Shown: piece after piece, positions 11,644 to 24,690 of the stretch
Layout: the number at the start of each line of letters is the position of its first letter
How positions within the stretch are numbered: position 1 is the stretch's first letter
NCBI GenBank assembly: GCA_963971285.1
Contig: OZ020264.1
Coordinates: forward strand, 13,158,431 to 13,222,430
From: Astropecten irregularis
Lineage: Eukaryota > Echinodermata > Asteroidea > Paxillosida > Astropectinidae
DNA: 64,000 nucleotides
Reading direction: 5' to 3'
Position numbers and translations under genes: made by a program
The notes under the pieces: model-generated
Told to the model about the DNA's origin: nothing
Databases searched by the model: none
What the model saw: the letters and a program-made list of their open reading frames with translations, nothing else

Positions 11644-11964
11644 ACGCGTTGGCCAATCACAATACACGGGTTTACACCATGGCGGCCATCTTGGATTTTG
11701 ATCGCAACTTCAAAACGAGGCACTTCCACGCGTGCGCACTTTTCTAAGAGTAAGCCCGTCCATTGTCGAAGACAATACACGGGTTTACACTTCGGCAGTT
11801 TTGATCGCGACTTCAAAACGAGGCACTATCACGCATGCGCTTTTTTGGAAGTGTTAACCCGTGTATTAGTGCGCGGAATAAGTCAACCCTCACTTCCAGA
11901 TGCGCATTGGGTCATGGCCTTGCATGGACAAATTCTGTGCATTGTGATTGGCCAATGCGTCATT
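11644..11964. mobile_element. Nested fold-back element beside the somatostatin terminal exon
   Basis: Outer inverted ends are ACGCGTTGGCCAATCACAAT (left) and ATTGTGATTGGCCAATGCGT (right). Inside are two direct copies (from 11,661 and 11,774) of a unit starting AATACACGGGTTTACAC and containing ACTTCAAAACGAGGCAC. The second copy ends with the inverse, GTGTTAACCCGTGTATT. It sits in the intron about 115 bases before the terminal exon. Non-coding. Confidence 0.8.
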
Positions 11965-13344
11965 GACGCTAACATACACATTATCATATTGCGTTATTCC
12001 CAAAATGAAGATATACATGACAGTTTCGAGGTTGAATATATTTCCATTTAGTTTAATTTAACTAAATCTGTAACTTTAAAGCATTGCATGCAAATGTAAT
12101 CATTGGATTTTTTGGCGTATTCCATGACATTGGGTTAGCAGTCCACTTAGTTAAATTCAGACTATCCCCTTAGAACAAACAAGATCCGTAGTATAGCATA
12201 AATTGAGAGGCTAAAAGGGACCACATGCACTGTGTTCACATGACATGGATCAAATCTCACGAAGGAGCAGCAACTCATCAGAAACATGGTGTATCAGATT
12301 CGGGACTTCTGCATCACCGGGGGCGACACTACCACTTAAATCACGGGAGCAACTTCCGACACTATTTGTGTTGTCGGTGCAAGAGTCTTGCGGCCCTTCT
12401 GGGCTGCGTGGGTAGAACCCCCTGGCATATTTTCGCGAGTCTACGAAAAGACTCGCAAAATAAAAAGAAGAAGAAGAAACTAGATTTGATTTTTTGTGGG
12501 TCAGCATTTCGATGGAACAAGGTTGGGAAAACACCCCCTGGTCACTGTGTTTTGCAAGCACTTTGGCACGGCCTGGGATCGTATGTTAAGGATCGAGGCT
12601 GGAATTAAGTTGACGCGCTAGAGTTTGTACTACAACTCACGGCAGCGAGGCAGTATGGACGCAGACTCCTTCGAGCTGCCGTCGGCAAATTGTGTGCTCA
12701 GAATGGCAATGAAGTTTGATTTTTCATTCACGAACCTCCCAGTGCTGTAACCGAAACCAGACTGTTTTTAATTCGTTTGGTCAACATACAGACACAGTTA
12801 CAACATGACTGCTGTATCTTTGAATCTAGTATATGATTACATTATGGTAGTGCTTGACACTATGTACTTTGGCGGTAATATATATTACCTATATATGCAC
12901 ACAGGCATAGCAACAACTGTGGCGTCGTGTTGGCTCTTGGTGCGTTTTCTTTTCAGAAAAAAAATATATGCAAAGATTTGAAACCAGCGAAATGAGCAGG
13001 TAAAGAAGGAATTCTGAACAATGGTAATTAGTGGTGTACCCATTTCTATGTTTAAACCTGAAATAATTACTTTCGGTCTACAGGGGCGCTATATCAGACG
13101 CCATCTTTGTGGAAGAAAGTCAGATTTAACAAACGTGAACAAACGTTATTCGGCATCAAGTCACAAGTCCGGTAATTTGAAATCAATGCATTTTTCAGAT
13201 TCCAAAAATGAAAAACCTGTTATATTTTTGACATTAGGTATAACAAAATGCTCTCTACCCCAAAGATGGCGTGGAGATTATTTAGCGCCCTCATGAGGTC
13301 AAACAACGACCAATGCAGGCAAATTTAATGTAATAAATTATTCT

Positions 13345-13703
13345 TTAAAGGTAATACATGTACCATACTTTGGTTTTTGTCAAAGAAATGCAGATTCATG
13401 GGCACAATTATCAAGGAAGATACGTACAGTAACAGTCATCTGTGAAATTGTCAGTCCCATACGGTACCGACTTTTTTGAGAAAACAGTGAAAAACGCCCA
13501 CAGCATTTCTGAAGCCTTTGCACCGTTGTTTGTGATCTTTAAAGATCAAAATTGGTTTTGTCATTTGTTTTACTCTTTTCTGGATAAATACAACATTTCA
13601 GGTAGAAAAGTTTCAACGGTATGTTTATACAATCACCATCTTTATACCCTGTAAGTTATACGTAAATCTGTGAACATTGTTTCAGTATGATACTACCTTT
13701 AAA
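13345..13703 (-). mobile_element. MITE, family B copy 2 (full length)
   Basis: Both ends are present as inverted repeats: TTTAAAGGTAATACATGTAC then CATACTTTGG on the left, and CAGTATGATACTACCTTTAA on the right. The body is the reverse complement of the copy at 0.9 kb (TTGAGAAAACAGTGAAAAAC, TAAATACAACATTTCAGG, CACCATCTTTATACCCTG). About 360 bp. Confidence 0.85.
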
Positions 13704-14132
13704 GGCCTCTTGGAATAACAAAACAGGTTGATAGTATCTGGCACTTTCATACCTAATATCGCGACGTACGTCGTATTATCATAACACACGCTTGAAACTA
13801 TTAAAACAATGTAACCTGACACTAAAAGGATTCACCTTATTGAGACTGAGCGCGACAAACTACGTCGTGAAACATTATCTTCAAAAATGCCACACCAGAA
13901 CGTCTCGGGTGTTGCTGTTTCTCAGCTATAGCATTCATGTAGTGTCTGATTTCATGTTAAGGTATACGTACACTAGTCAAAAGAAACAAAAGATGGTTTT
14001 GAAAATGTTGTTTTACATAGTTGTCGATGTTTGATTGAGATCTCTTTAGAAACGATTACAAGACAGTGTTTTCTCAAATTTTATTCGTCGCGTACCACAA
14101 AGACGGTATAGATTAAGTGTCATTGTCCTTTC

Positions 14133-14232
14133 CAGCTATTTAAAGGCAACATTCTGTTGACTTTTTCACGTTCAAAATCTCCTGAATTGTCTCAGGTTTC
14201 AACAGACAGAGGAAGATAGCACCCCAAGTGTC
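14133..14232 (+). repeat. Dispersed repeat, family G copy 1
   Basis: Contains CCAGCTATTTAAAGGCAACA, then GAATTGTCTCAGGTTTCAAC and AGACAGAGGAAGATAGCACC. The same block recurs at 20.58 kb (right half) and 29.33 kb. Class unknown. Confidence 0.75.
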
Positions 14233-16249
14233 ACCTACCACTGAAAAGCTCTTATTTCAACTATTTCATATGTTAGTTCTTGCATCAAGAATCAGGTCCA
14301 AATTATGAGCTGTTTTGTGTTATGTAAAGGAGAACAAACATAGGTCTGTTTATCACATGAGAACGTAAAATGTTCTCATAAAAATTTGAAGAGAAGTTTG
14401 CTGATAAGTCGAGTCGGTTGCTGTTGAAAAATAGGGCAAATATTGACTCTCAAAATGTCTGAGTACGGGGAAAATAAGACGATTGGTCGCCGTTTTGGAA
14501 ATCAAATGCATAAATGTAAAAGTAATCGATGGGGAAATGGTATTAATTTTCGGTGCATTGTGACTGTCGTCCTTCTTATACGACCATGAACATGAGGACC
14601 TTTGTCGGCATTTTGCGCGCGCTCTCATTTGCTCTTATAGTAACGCCCGGCAATCTTATGAAAGATTCAACGTGATATCGTTTTAGTCTTGTCCGTGCAA
14701 TCCGTATCCTACGGTCTTCCCACGTGTACACGCCAGACTGCTCGACCAACACAAATGTGATGGAAATAGGAATTATTGATAGCCTCTTCTCAATTTGCAA
14801 AGAGCCTCTTGAGAACGGAGCTCTGAAAAGGAGGAAAATGCAAGGGGGAAGCGGGGGAGAGAAATTGTTCTTTTTCGTTTTGGTTAGTATAGGGGGCGAA
14901 AACAAAATTGACAATTGTATTGCACTTGCGGGCGCGCCACAGAAGCTGAACAGCGTGGGGAGGCAAGTGTGCTTTGTGGGTGAGAGGATCTAGGTCAGGC
15001 TTTAGACGAGGCAGGTAAGCTCACGGCATAACTTCCTCTAGTTCCTGAGGCGGACCAAAGGAAAAATCAAAGTCAGTAAGGCCAAGAGGCATTTTCAATT
15101 TCAAGAAAGCATCATTGACAAGCGTGGACATAAACGCATTTTCAATTTACCGAATCGCGAAGTCGTCATTTTTTTTATTTCTTGGCGATCTATATTCCGA
15201 GTGCCAATTTGACAATTGAAATTAAAAAAATTTGAAATTACAAGTTGCAAAGAAAAGTTCGATCCCTCTTCGGTGGTACGAGGTTTTGATTTGACCCAGA
15301 AAGGGTTTAGAAGTTAGGAATGTTGACCCCAAGTCGGGTCTCAATTTAACCCCCATGCAATGCAGAGTGTTCACACTTGACCCGGCTTGGAGGTAAAGGA
15401 TTCTTATGTGTTTGTCCGTTTGTTGGGGGTGTTTCTTTGGTTATTTGTTCTTTTTTACGGGATTCAATTTTCTGATCACGGGGTTGTTTGAACTCAAGTG
15501 GAGTTGCACAAATTCGGGCGTTGGTTTTCGAAATATTTTTGAAGCCTAAACGATGTAAACGTTTCTATAAAGGAATAGAAATATTGCTTTTTAACGATTC
15601 ATCTTTCTTTGATGGATATAAAAACATTAGAATATATAATTCCTGTGCAATACAAAACCGAAGAAAGTTAGGTCTTAAAGCTACTAACAGAATAATGTTC
15701 AATATAAATTATGGGCCCTGGCATTTTGTTATACACGCTAGAATTCCATTTCTGGTTGGTGCTATAGCAAAACCCTAGTACAAGATGCCATGCGTGGCGT
15801 ACCCAGTGGCACGTGCTCGCTTGGTTTGTTTAGATGGAGAACACAGATAACTCGACATGGTTGATCTTGATCCATGATTGATCTTACGATGGAATGAATA
15901 AAGACACTGCCTGTCGTGCCATGAACAAATCCTAATGGTGATTTTACGCCCCGTGGGATAAACCCTAACGAACATCCTTACAATGATGCCAATTTCTCGC
16001 TCTCTATCTTGCTGTCCTTTTTCATTCCGGTTGAAACCACAATCTCATTCTACCAAATCGCGTGCGTCAATTTATTCATGCATTTATTTATCCATGGGGA
16101 ACTTCATCGACAGCCAAAAGCGGTTTCATGTTAGGTCGTGCATTGATATGCTCTTAATTCACATTACAGCATATGTAAAAATGATGAAAACAACAAAGTC
16201 AACAACAAATAGCATTATAATTAATAGGCCTACATCACTAGTGAAAATA

Positions 16250-16485
16250 GCTTTCCTCAAACGAGATCACAGATTTACCTTTAACTTACAGGGTATAAAG
16301 ATGGTGATGATAGAAACATAAGTGTTAAACGTTTCTGACTGAAATGCTGTATTTGTCGAGAAAATACACAATTCTGTGAATATATTTAAAAGTACTGTGA
16401 GCGTTTTTCACTGTTTTCTCAAAAAGTGGGCACAATATGGGACTGGGAATTTCACAGATGACTGTTACTGTATCTTTCTTGATAT
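16250..16485 (+). mobile_element. MITE, family B copy 3 (truncated)
   Basis: Carries the family body (CACAGATTTACCTTTAACTT, AAGATGGTGATGATAGAAAC, GTTTTTCACTGTTTTCTCAA, AGATGACTGTTACTGTATCT) but lacks clear terminal repeats on either side. Confidence 0.7.
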
Positions 16486-17500
16486 TCAGCCCATGAATCA
16501 GTATTTCTTTGGCAAAAAAACAAAGTATGAAAAGCTAGCTTTAATCAACGGAATGCATAACCTTCGTTGCCGATACTAATAACACAATTTGTTATTCAGT
16601 GATGTTATGATCCAGCCATATGTTTTCATAACCCAATCAGCCAGTGATTACACAAACAATACAAGGCTGGGTATTATGCATATAGGGATGCATAATCATA
16701 TCTTATTGTGTTGTGGATCTACCGATGCTATTATAGGAATATACATAGCAAAAATGAATTTCATTATCTATCATTGTATTACCATTCAGACATTTGATTG
16801 AGTCAGTACACAGCTATCCATGGTCTTCTTTACAGCGACAAAAGATTTGGAGTTACACAGCGGACAAGGCCGCGTACTAGAACTAATATCAAAACAGATT
16901 GTGATATTCGTGGCCAAGAGCCACAATGCTAGACTGATTAGAAAAATTTCTCTAAGATAATTATAAAGAATTTCTTTCACCATCTATTTTTGGAGTTTGT
17001 GGCTGAAGTACATGTATGGGAGGTCGGATTCCATACAAGTTTAATGGGTAGTTCGTTAAGCTTCCTATAGTCAACACCAGTAAACCTCGTCCTCAGGCTC
17101 TCGATTGTTTTGTGCAGTATACAAGACCATTCCCAGGTCAAGGCTGCCCCGTGGAAACTTAACGAACGCACCCAATGTGTTCTCAATTTTCCTTATTCAT
17201 CTGCAGCTGCCGTGAATCAAATTTCCGCTAGTAATAAACTATACTACGTTGTATGTAACATCAGTAATGTTTGGGCTTAGTCTTATAGGCCCATGGCATC
17301 TGATGACCAAATCAAACAGCTTAAATATTAAAAGCCACATTAATATCATTAGTCTGTAGCTAGGAATATGTGTATGACCTCGATAATGGATGTATCGCCA
17401 GTCATGATGGAAGTGAAATATTGCACGATGTTGACTCACAGCAGTGGCGGATGTAGAGGGGTTCTCCCTCTCAAACTCAAACCAACAGACCCAAAACGAC

Positions 17501-18001
17501 TAAAGGCCTTTTCACACGACGCTGAAAAAACTCTCAACCATTGAGACATTTTTCTCATGGTTGCGAAATCTTACAAAACGGTTTACGCTGGCCGTTTTTG
17601 CGTCCTTTCACACGGCACAGTGTAACATTTCGCAAGCCTCCCTTGAGACGGAACGCGGGTAATCGATAAACTATGCATTTTATGAATGTAAAACGCTGCT
17701 AGTACCATCACGACGCTGAGGTTGCGCGTAAAGCACGCGGGCGTGCGCGCGGTCGGCAAAGGCAATGAAACACATAGAAAATACAAGCATGCGCATTGCA
17801 AAGCACTTCGCAAGGGTCCCTTGAGAAATTCTGTCGTAGGTCTGGACCTCGGTCAAAATCTCTCAAGGATTCACCAGGGACGTCGGTCACTCTCAAGCAT
17901 TGGTGTCCTTTCACACGAGTACACTTTTGTAAGATTTCGCAACCTTGAGAAAATGTCTCAATGGTTGAGAGTTTTTTTGGCGTCGTGTGAAAAAGGCTTA
18001 A
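17501..18001. mobile_element. Large inverted-repeat element, family F, about 500 bp
   Basis: Left arm TAAAGGCCTTTTCACACGAC.. CTCTCAACCATTGAGAC.. GGTTGCGAAATCTTAC is mirrored on the right (GTAAGATTTCGCAACCTTGA.. TCTCAATGGTTGAGAG.. CGTCGTGTGAAAAAGGCTTA). Arms are roughly 80 bp. The centre is GC-richer with its own CCTTTCACACG repeats. Non-coding. Confidence 0.85.
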
Positions 18002-18009
18002 GGCTGTGT

Positions 18010-18135
18010 CCCAAGTGCGACCAACAGAATCAGGTAGGGACTGAAAACCCAATCAAGTTGTGGAAAGAGCTGGACTTGAACCCGGTCTGCAGAGGTGAAA
18101 GGCGAGGAAAGAACCGCTAGGCCAACCTGACTCAT
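18010..18135 (-). mobile_element. tRNA-derived SINE, copy 2 (5' part)
   Basis: Reverse-strand copy of the SINE at 20.07 kb: contains the complement of GGGTTCAAGTCC-like box B (ACTTGAACCCGG), the box-A region (GCTAGGCCAACCTGACTC) and the head of the body (CAGGTAGGGACTGAAAACCC). Truncated after about 125 bp. It directly abuts the right end of the family F element. Confidence 0.8.
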
Positions 18136-20064
18136 CTTGAGTTGGACTTGAACTATAATAATGGCATTCAAAAATGCATATGATACATGTTCACTTGTGG
18201 ACATTTTGTCATTTCAACGTGTAAATATTTTACATCTATTTGTGCTAATTTTGACCTGAAAAGACAAGACATAAATTGGAGTGGCATTTGGTATTGATGA
18301 GAATTTGTTCACCGTCAGCCAATTAAACACTGCCCTCGGCAGTCGACCCAATTAAGCCAGGTTTAGTTGCCAATTCGATTTAGGAGTAAACATTAACTAG
18401 CTACTTACACGGACATTCATTTATACTTTGTTCTACAAAGTCACAATGGAGCAAGTTAGGTGGACCGATGAAGATACAACCAGAAGTATGACACACCACT
18501 ATACCAAAGCTTCATGCCATTTCATTCCAATACATGTCACAACTCAATCACGAAATTTGTGAGGTATTTCGCTGGTATAGCTCGCATTCTAACCCGTGAT
18601 TAATGTACTTTTCTACCCATGCCGAAAACCAGAAGCCCTGGTGATATTAAGAGCAATGTGAGTGAATGAACAATTCGATATAAGGGCTACAAAATGAACT
18701 GCAAGGACCTCCATACTGCGCAAATTAAAAAAAGGGGTTCTAGCGGTTTCTATAAGATGTCTATATGCCGTTCCTGAATGCAGTATTCAGCCACAAAGTT
18801 CATTTTGCCCCTTGGGAGGGAGTCAGGGAAGCTCCAATGATCGGGGGATGAAATTGATACGCGCATTATGGCTATCAGTTGCCTCTTAATAGTGGAAACT
18901 TAAACGTCGGTAAAGACCAGGAACCATCCACAGTGACAAAGGTCTCTACCTATCCAATACGAGGTTTTTATTTTGGAATAAAAGAACGTGAGGAGAGAAG
19001 CAGAGGATTATGATCGCGTTTTGGAAAAGCAAAATGTCGCCGCCGCTGGCTAAATACGGATCACTTAATGAATACGCCCACTTTTATCCTTTCCCAAATT
19101 AGTCGGCAATTTCGCTACAATAAAACAACTTTACAACCAAAGCTGAGATTTATGTTACAGCCGGCAGTTTGTTTTGTTGTTCTAATTATATTTTCCCTCT
19201 GATTTCGCACCGAAATCCGAGATTCTTTTGTTGGGGACGCCGCGGATAAACGGAAATGGAAAACTCACATTGGCGCGGCTCCATTGGGTATTGTTAGGCA
19301 GTGGAGGTATACAGTGGTTTCATTTCCTGTTAGTAACCCAATACTCCACATGAATTTCAAAAAAATGGAAACTTTAAGAAGTCGGCTTTAAGAAATACCA
19401 TTCATTTGGTGTATATAAAGGCTGCATGGGAATTTTCCCCCTCAATAAATTGCATTGTACTTGGACAAAGTGGACGCTACGCCGGTTGCTTTTGGGAACC
19501 AATTCAGGAATTGCTTCATTTTCTGCCAAATAGCGGTCAATGAGATATGCTTTCCATTGGTATGTAACCAAACCTATCTATCGATCTCATGGTAAATGCA
19601 TCTTGGAAAAAAGAAGAGGCCAAGAAAAAAGAGCAAAGGAGAAGTTGATAATAAGGAAAGTGGAGAAAGTGAAAGAATGTTTGGATGATATAAAAGGTAC
19701 AAAATAAAATTGGGAAAGTTGGGTAGGCCTATAAGGAAAGAAAAATGTCAGCAAAGGGCGGGTGATGGGTTTATGAACTGTCTCGGACAATGGACATCAC
19801 CACAAATATTCAAATATAGAATATAAGAATGTTAGAAAAACAACTAGACCTTTAAAAAAGTGTGCATTAAAGTAGAATTGCCAGTGGCTTCAATTTACTC
19901 CCTCTTAAAGGTTAGCTCAATTTGGATCTTAATATGCCACAAGTTAAACCCTAACTTTCATGGTAATAACTTATCTGTATCTAAGTTTATTTGGTTCCTT
20001 TATTCGAAATAAGTAGAGACTTAATGGAAGTTTTGCTTTGGTATCTCATTGACTGAAAGTGAAA

Positions 20065-20305
20065 TGGAGTCAGGTTGGCGCAGCGGTTCTTTATTCGCCT
20101 TCCACCTCTGTGGACCGGGTTCAAGTCCTGCTCGGTCCACAAGTGGATTGGGTTTTCAGTCCCTTATACCTGATTCCGTGGGTTTTACCCAGAATATTAC
20201 TCTGGGGTTTTCCTCCCACCTCTAAAACTGTATCTTCTTCTTATCATCTTTCCATAAAAAGGTTTAATCAGGCTTTCGAGCTACAGTGCCTAGGGCGCTT
20301 TAGAG
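20065..20305 (+). mobile_element. tRNA-derived SINE, copy 1 (longest)
   Basis: Internal RNA polymerase III promoter: box A TGGCGCAGCGG (20,076-20,086) and box B GGTTCAAGTCC (20,118-20,128), both perfect matches, in a tRNA-like head. The body (GATTGGGTTTTCAGTCCCTT, GTGGGTTTTACCCAGAATAT, CCTCTAAAACTGTATCTTCT) is shared with copies at 18.0, 30.3 and 58.8 kb. The tail around AATCAGGCTTTCGAGCTACA also matches the 30.3 kb copy. Confidence 0.88.
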
Positions 20306-20579
20306 GAATCCTTGGTCTCATTGGTTTCATAACCAGATATAGATATTAATTTCTGGTTTACTTTGTGCGAATTAATTATCGCAAATGATTGAGAGGGCGT
20401 AACACAAGCCTCATGATTTGAAATTTTCCTGGTAGTGAAATTAATTAATTAAACATCTTCCGGTCGAAACAAGCACATCTTATTGTTAAGACATCAAAGG
20501 GGTATGATTCATACATCGGGGCAAATCTGACATCGTAAAAACAACTGGCATGGTGTCATTAGCCCATTCATAATTATCT

Positions 20580-20630
20580 TCTGAATTGTCTCAGGTTTCA
20601 ACAGACAGAGAAAGACATCACACAAGTCTC
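20580..20630 (+). repeat. Dispersed repeat, family G copy 2 (fragment)
   Basis: CTGAATTGTCTCAGGTTTCA then ACAGACAGAGAAAGACATCA matches the right half of the 14.1 kb copy. Confidence 0.7.
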
Positions 20631-20842
20631 ATATTATAGTATTCGCAAGATCTTTACCATCTGTTTTCATCGGTTGTAAATTTCGGGTCAAGGCTTTGCA
20701 TGAGAGAGTGTTTATTTATTCATCGCAGTTTTCACAGAAACAACGCGTGGCACGGCTAGTTTATCATTTGATGGGTTTTTCTGTTTTATTTGCTGTGTGA
20801 ATACAAATCTGGTTAGCGTTGAAGCGTTTTACGTTGCGTACA

Positions 20843-21082
20843 GGGGCCAATTTTACTGCCCTGCTCAGCACAACAACTTGCTAACCATGAAATTTCTGTC
20901 TCAATAAAAACAGGGTTAACAACAAAATTTCCATGTGTTATGTATCACTTGTGATTGTTCTTTGACTGTTGTTCACTGACCATGAATATCAAATGGAATC
21001 TTTAATGGTGGTTTGTTTTATTGGGCAAGACATATTTGTGGTAAGCACTTTTGTTGTGCTTAGCAGCTCCACGAAATTGCCC
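20843..21082. mobile_element. MITE, family D copy 2
   Basis: Inverted ends GGGGCCAATTTTACTGCCCT and TTAGCAGCTCCACGAAATTG. Body as in the 10.7 kb copy, with an extra internal segment (GTTCACTGACCATGAATATC). About 240 bp. Confidence 0.78.
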
Positions 21083-22009
21083 ACAGTGCATACGCGTTGA
21101 GTATTCAAGTTGGTTGTAGCTCGTGGAGTCGCCCCGTCAAGGTTTCTGGCTAAATTTGCTCGTCGATAACCCGACCATCCATGGCGATAGGCGACGGCCT
21201 TCCTGAAGGTCGCCTGGTCCCGTCTTCGAGTATCGCACAGCGAGCTACCTTATCGAATCACACAGTGGCACTGGCATGATTTAGAACCCAGCAGCATCGG
21301 TAGGAATAAGCTTTATGCTCGATATCCAATCGAGAAATCAGACCGACTACGAGATGAAAAGATCACACCTTGGAACCCCCTCACTGTTTTCCCAAGGGCA
21401 GATTCTCTTCCCATTTTTTATTCGTTTTAAACTCGTCTCTTATAAACACCTCGGACGCTATAAACGAGGCAGGTGCGCTGGTTGTGAATCCAAACCCCAA
21501 ACAGGTGTTTTCGAGACCTCGTTTGATGAGGTTGCTTATTTTAAGGTGTGTTTTCAGCGTGGGTTATGTTTTTTCTTCTTGCATGAGTGCGCGACCAACC
21601 AGGACAGACACTAGGGTATTTTGTTTTTGCCCCTCTTCACCGCGGAAGGTGCGATGCCATTTCCCACTGGTGCTGGGTGATGGTCGGACAGCACGGGTAT
21701 TTATAGGTCGTTATATTCACCTGTTCTTACATTGAAATCATTCCGCTATCAATTAACCAGGAATTGGGTGTGTTTACGGACATTTCGGTAACAGCTTCAT
21801 CTTGGGTATATGATGATCGGGCTAGTAGATGATCTCAAGGGGAATGAAACGGATAGCGCTGACACCTTTGATCTTAATTACGGGCAAATAAAGTGCAATT
21901 ACTAAAATAGAATCGGTTTTTCCCACGTGTTGTGTGCAGTGGTTTCAATCCACCTCAAATTCCCGTCCCCCACGCGTCATCTTGGTGCGTGGTTTTATAT
22001 TTCGAGGTG

Positions 22010-22229
22010 TTGATTTCACGAAGCCTTACAATCGATCGTAATCCATCGTAACCTATTGTATTATATATCCCATCGTATCATATCAGTTGAGGGCTGCGTC
22101 GTGATTTCACGAAGCCCTACGATCGATCGTAACCCAACTTATCCTATAACCCATCGTTTCACAGGGCTACAATGCAACGGAAGTCCTGTGATTGGTAGTA
22201 AGTTACGATGAGTTTGCTGAAATCGACCC
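22010..22229. mobile_element. MITE, family E: truncated copy followed by full copy
   Basis: GTTGATTTCACGAAGCCTTA starts a partial copy that runs to about 22,098. A complete copy follows at once (GTGATTTCACGAAGCCCTAC..ATCGATCGTAAC..) and ends GATGAGTTTGCTGAAATCGA. The complete copy is about 130 bp with ~15-bp inverted ends and a TAGTAAGTTACGAT block, as at 38.2 and 56.2 kb. Confidence 0.8.
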
Positions 22230-23263
22230 GAGGACTGTTTCGACTCGAGTCACCTCTGGTGTAATGCGATCCGGTCTGGTCGCAGTTCGAAGTAGCCATA
22301 GATATAACATACAAAAGAGACTGGTGGACGCGTCTATGCTTTCGCTGTGACACCGACCCCGTGAAACGGCGCGAGGGGACCTGATTCTCGCGAGATTGCA
22401 CGAGACTCGTTTTGCTATCCCAAACAGACACGCATACTCGACGACGAGCCTACCTATAAAGGTGACTCTTAAAATACGAGATGGTTGGCAAGGGGTAGAG
22501 CTCTAACTGAGCTCCCTAGAGTCTGAGATGAATTGAATCGAGGAAATGAAGATGGAACCGGTAATTGCTTGAAAAAAAAGAAAGACTGATTGGCCCGAGA
22601 CAGACGCTTCTCAACCTATTTACGAAGTCAGGTCACGCAGTTCCCTTTCCACTCTAGAAATATCTTGCACTTTCTGAACTTCAAGAGTAAACCTTCCGCC
22701 ACGGACCTTCCTTGGGATTTCCTCGTCTCCCTCACCGATTTGGTAAGGTCCACAATGTTGATACAGTGCCCGTTATTAGTTGATGCTTGCAACGAGTGTT
22801 TAGCGAAAGGTGTCGCATTTCAGCTGGTAATTTTGGCACAAGTGACTACTTCCTTATATAGCGAAATCGAGGAGAGGGGAACATAAAAACCCGCTGCAAT
22901 TTACCCTAGATGATTTAGCACATGCAGAGACGAGCAGCAGACGAATGTTTCAGAGGGCAGCTTTTCCTCTCCAAAAATATACAAGAAAAAGCAAAATCAC
23001 TGACGAAGAAACGGCAAGTTTCTAAACATGCTCGGTTGAGGTGAACCAGGACTTTGACCGCAGAAGGCCTGATTATTCTAACCTGGGATTGATGAAAATA
23101 TGAACTGTTTGGAGCAGCAATCAGTTGGCAACATTCTGTTGGTTTTTACAAAATTCAAATCGCCTGTACTGCCTGAGATTTTTAGAGTTGAAAAGGCAAA
23201 CAGCAATATAAATATCGCGTGTCTTCTAAGCGCTTCAGTCAGACGTGTAACTCGTTTCAAAAT

Positions 23264-23507
23264 AGGACCAATTTCATAGAGCTGCTTAAGCCCCAAAATT
23301 TGCTGAAGCACCAAAGACCTTGATAAATAAAATCAGTATGCCAGCCAAAACTCCCTGTTAATGTTAAGCTCAGAAAACAATGGCCGAATACAAGTCAAAA
23401 GCAGTAAATATCACTTGAAGATTTGAATGGCAATCCTGTTTGATCAAGGGAGACTTTTTATGCTTAGCAAATTTAGTGCTTATAAGAAGCTATATGAAAT
23501 TGGCACC
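23264..23507 (+). mobile_element. MITE, family C copy 2
   Basis: Inverted ends GGACCAATTTCATAGAGCTG and AGCTATATGAAATTGGCACC. Shared body with the 59.5 kb copy (AAATAAAATCAGTATGCCAG, ACAATGGCCGAATACAAGTC, CCTGTTTGATCAAGGGAGAC). About 240 bp; more decayed than the other copy. Confidence 0.85.
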
Positions 23508-24106
23508 TCTTAATAACAGATAGGAAGACATAGCACTTTAAGATCTTAGGCCGCACGCACACCTGAGTATTCCCACCTCTCCTACTCACAAGGTGAACAC
23601 TTCGTTTCCAATTAATTACCCAAAATTGAAAAGGAATCCGAAGACCGTATTTACTGAACTTCCAGTCAACGGTTCCCGGTGGATTCTGTAGCACTGATAA
23701 AGGTTCAATCTCTTTGAATGCATCACCCTAAATATCTTGAAACTAAAGCTTGTTTTCTCACCCAACTTAATTTCATCTTGTTAGTGTCGCACCGGGTGTA
23801 CTGGGGTGTCGCTTCATTGTAACTGACGCTGACGAACTGTGAAACTGTACTAATTTCGTAGCTGGCGACCACCCTCTGTGGTTGTACACAAGTGTAAACA
23901 GTGCCCACAAACTGCGCTTATTGGTAAGCAAACCACGGATTTGGTTGGTAATTTCTAGCCTTCGCACATCGCTAGAGAATGCAATATAAATTAAATTGTC
24001 ACGATATACCAATTATTTCACAAGAACAATTTAGTCGTTCGTGATCTCCGTGTGAAAGACTTCCCATTTCGTGATTAATAGTGAAAATAATATTACTATA
24101 TCCACT

Positions 24107-24690
24107 GATCTCTATCGACTGGATAGCTCATTGACCATTGAGAGTGTCCTATCCACTAATCTACTGATTTCTATATCAAGACTAGATAGCACACTTGACA
24201 TAATAGTATTTTATCTCAATTGGCCATTGAGAGTATCGTATCCACTGGTTTCTGTATGGATACTGGATATAGCTCATTGGCCGTTGAGAGTATTGCATCC
24301 ACTGATCTCTGTGTGGAACTAGGCTAGTTCATTGGCCATTGGGAGTATTGCATCCACTGATCTATGTGTGGAACTAGGCTAGTTAATTGGCCATTGTGAG
24401 TATTGTATCCGCTGATCTCTGTGTGGAACTAGGCTAGTTCATTGGCCATTGTGAGTATTGTATCCGCTGATCTCTGTGTGGAACTAGGCTAGTTCATTGG
24501 CCATTGTGAGTATTGTATCCGCTGATCTCTGTGTGGAACTAGGCTAGTTCATTGGCCATTGTGAGTATTGTATCCGCTGATCTCTGTGTGGAACTAGGCT
24601 AGTTCATTGGCCATTGTGAGTATTGTATCCGCTGATCTATGTGTGGAACTAGGCTAGTTCATTGGCCATTGGGAGTATCCACTGATCTCT
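24107..24690 (+). repeat. 55-bp tandem array with a divergence gradient
   Basis: The unit starts AGTTCATTGGCCATTGTGAG and continues TATTGTATCCGCTGATCTCT. Starts are at 24,326, 24,381, 24,436, 24,491, 24,546, 24,601 and 24,656, exactly 55 apart. The central to right units are almost identical, while units to the left (24,107-24,325) are degenerate and vary in length. Non-coding, inside the large intron. Confidence 0.95.

Noticed and set aside
20065-20140. Intact tRNA gene
   Set aside because: Perfect box A and B, but the acceptor stem does not close and the same head with an extra body occurs at three other places: it is a SINE.
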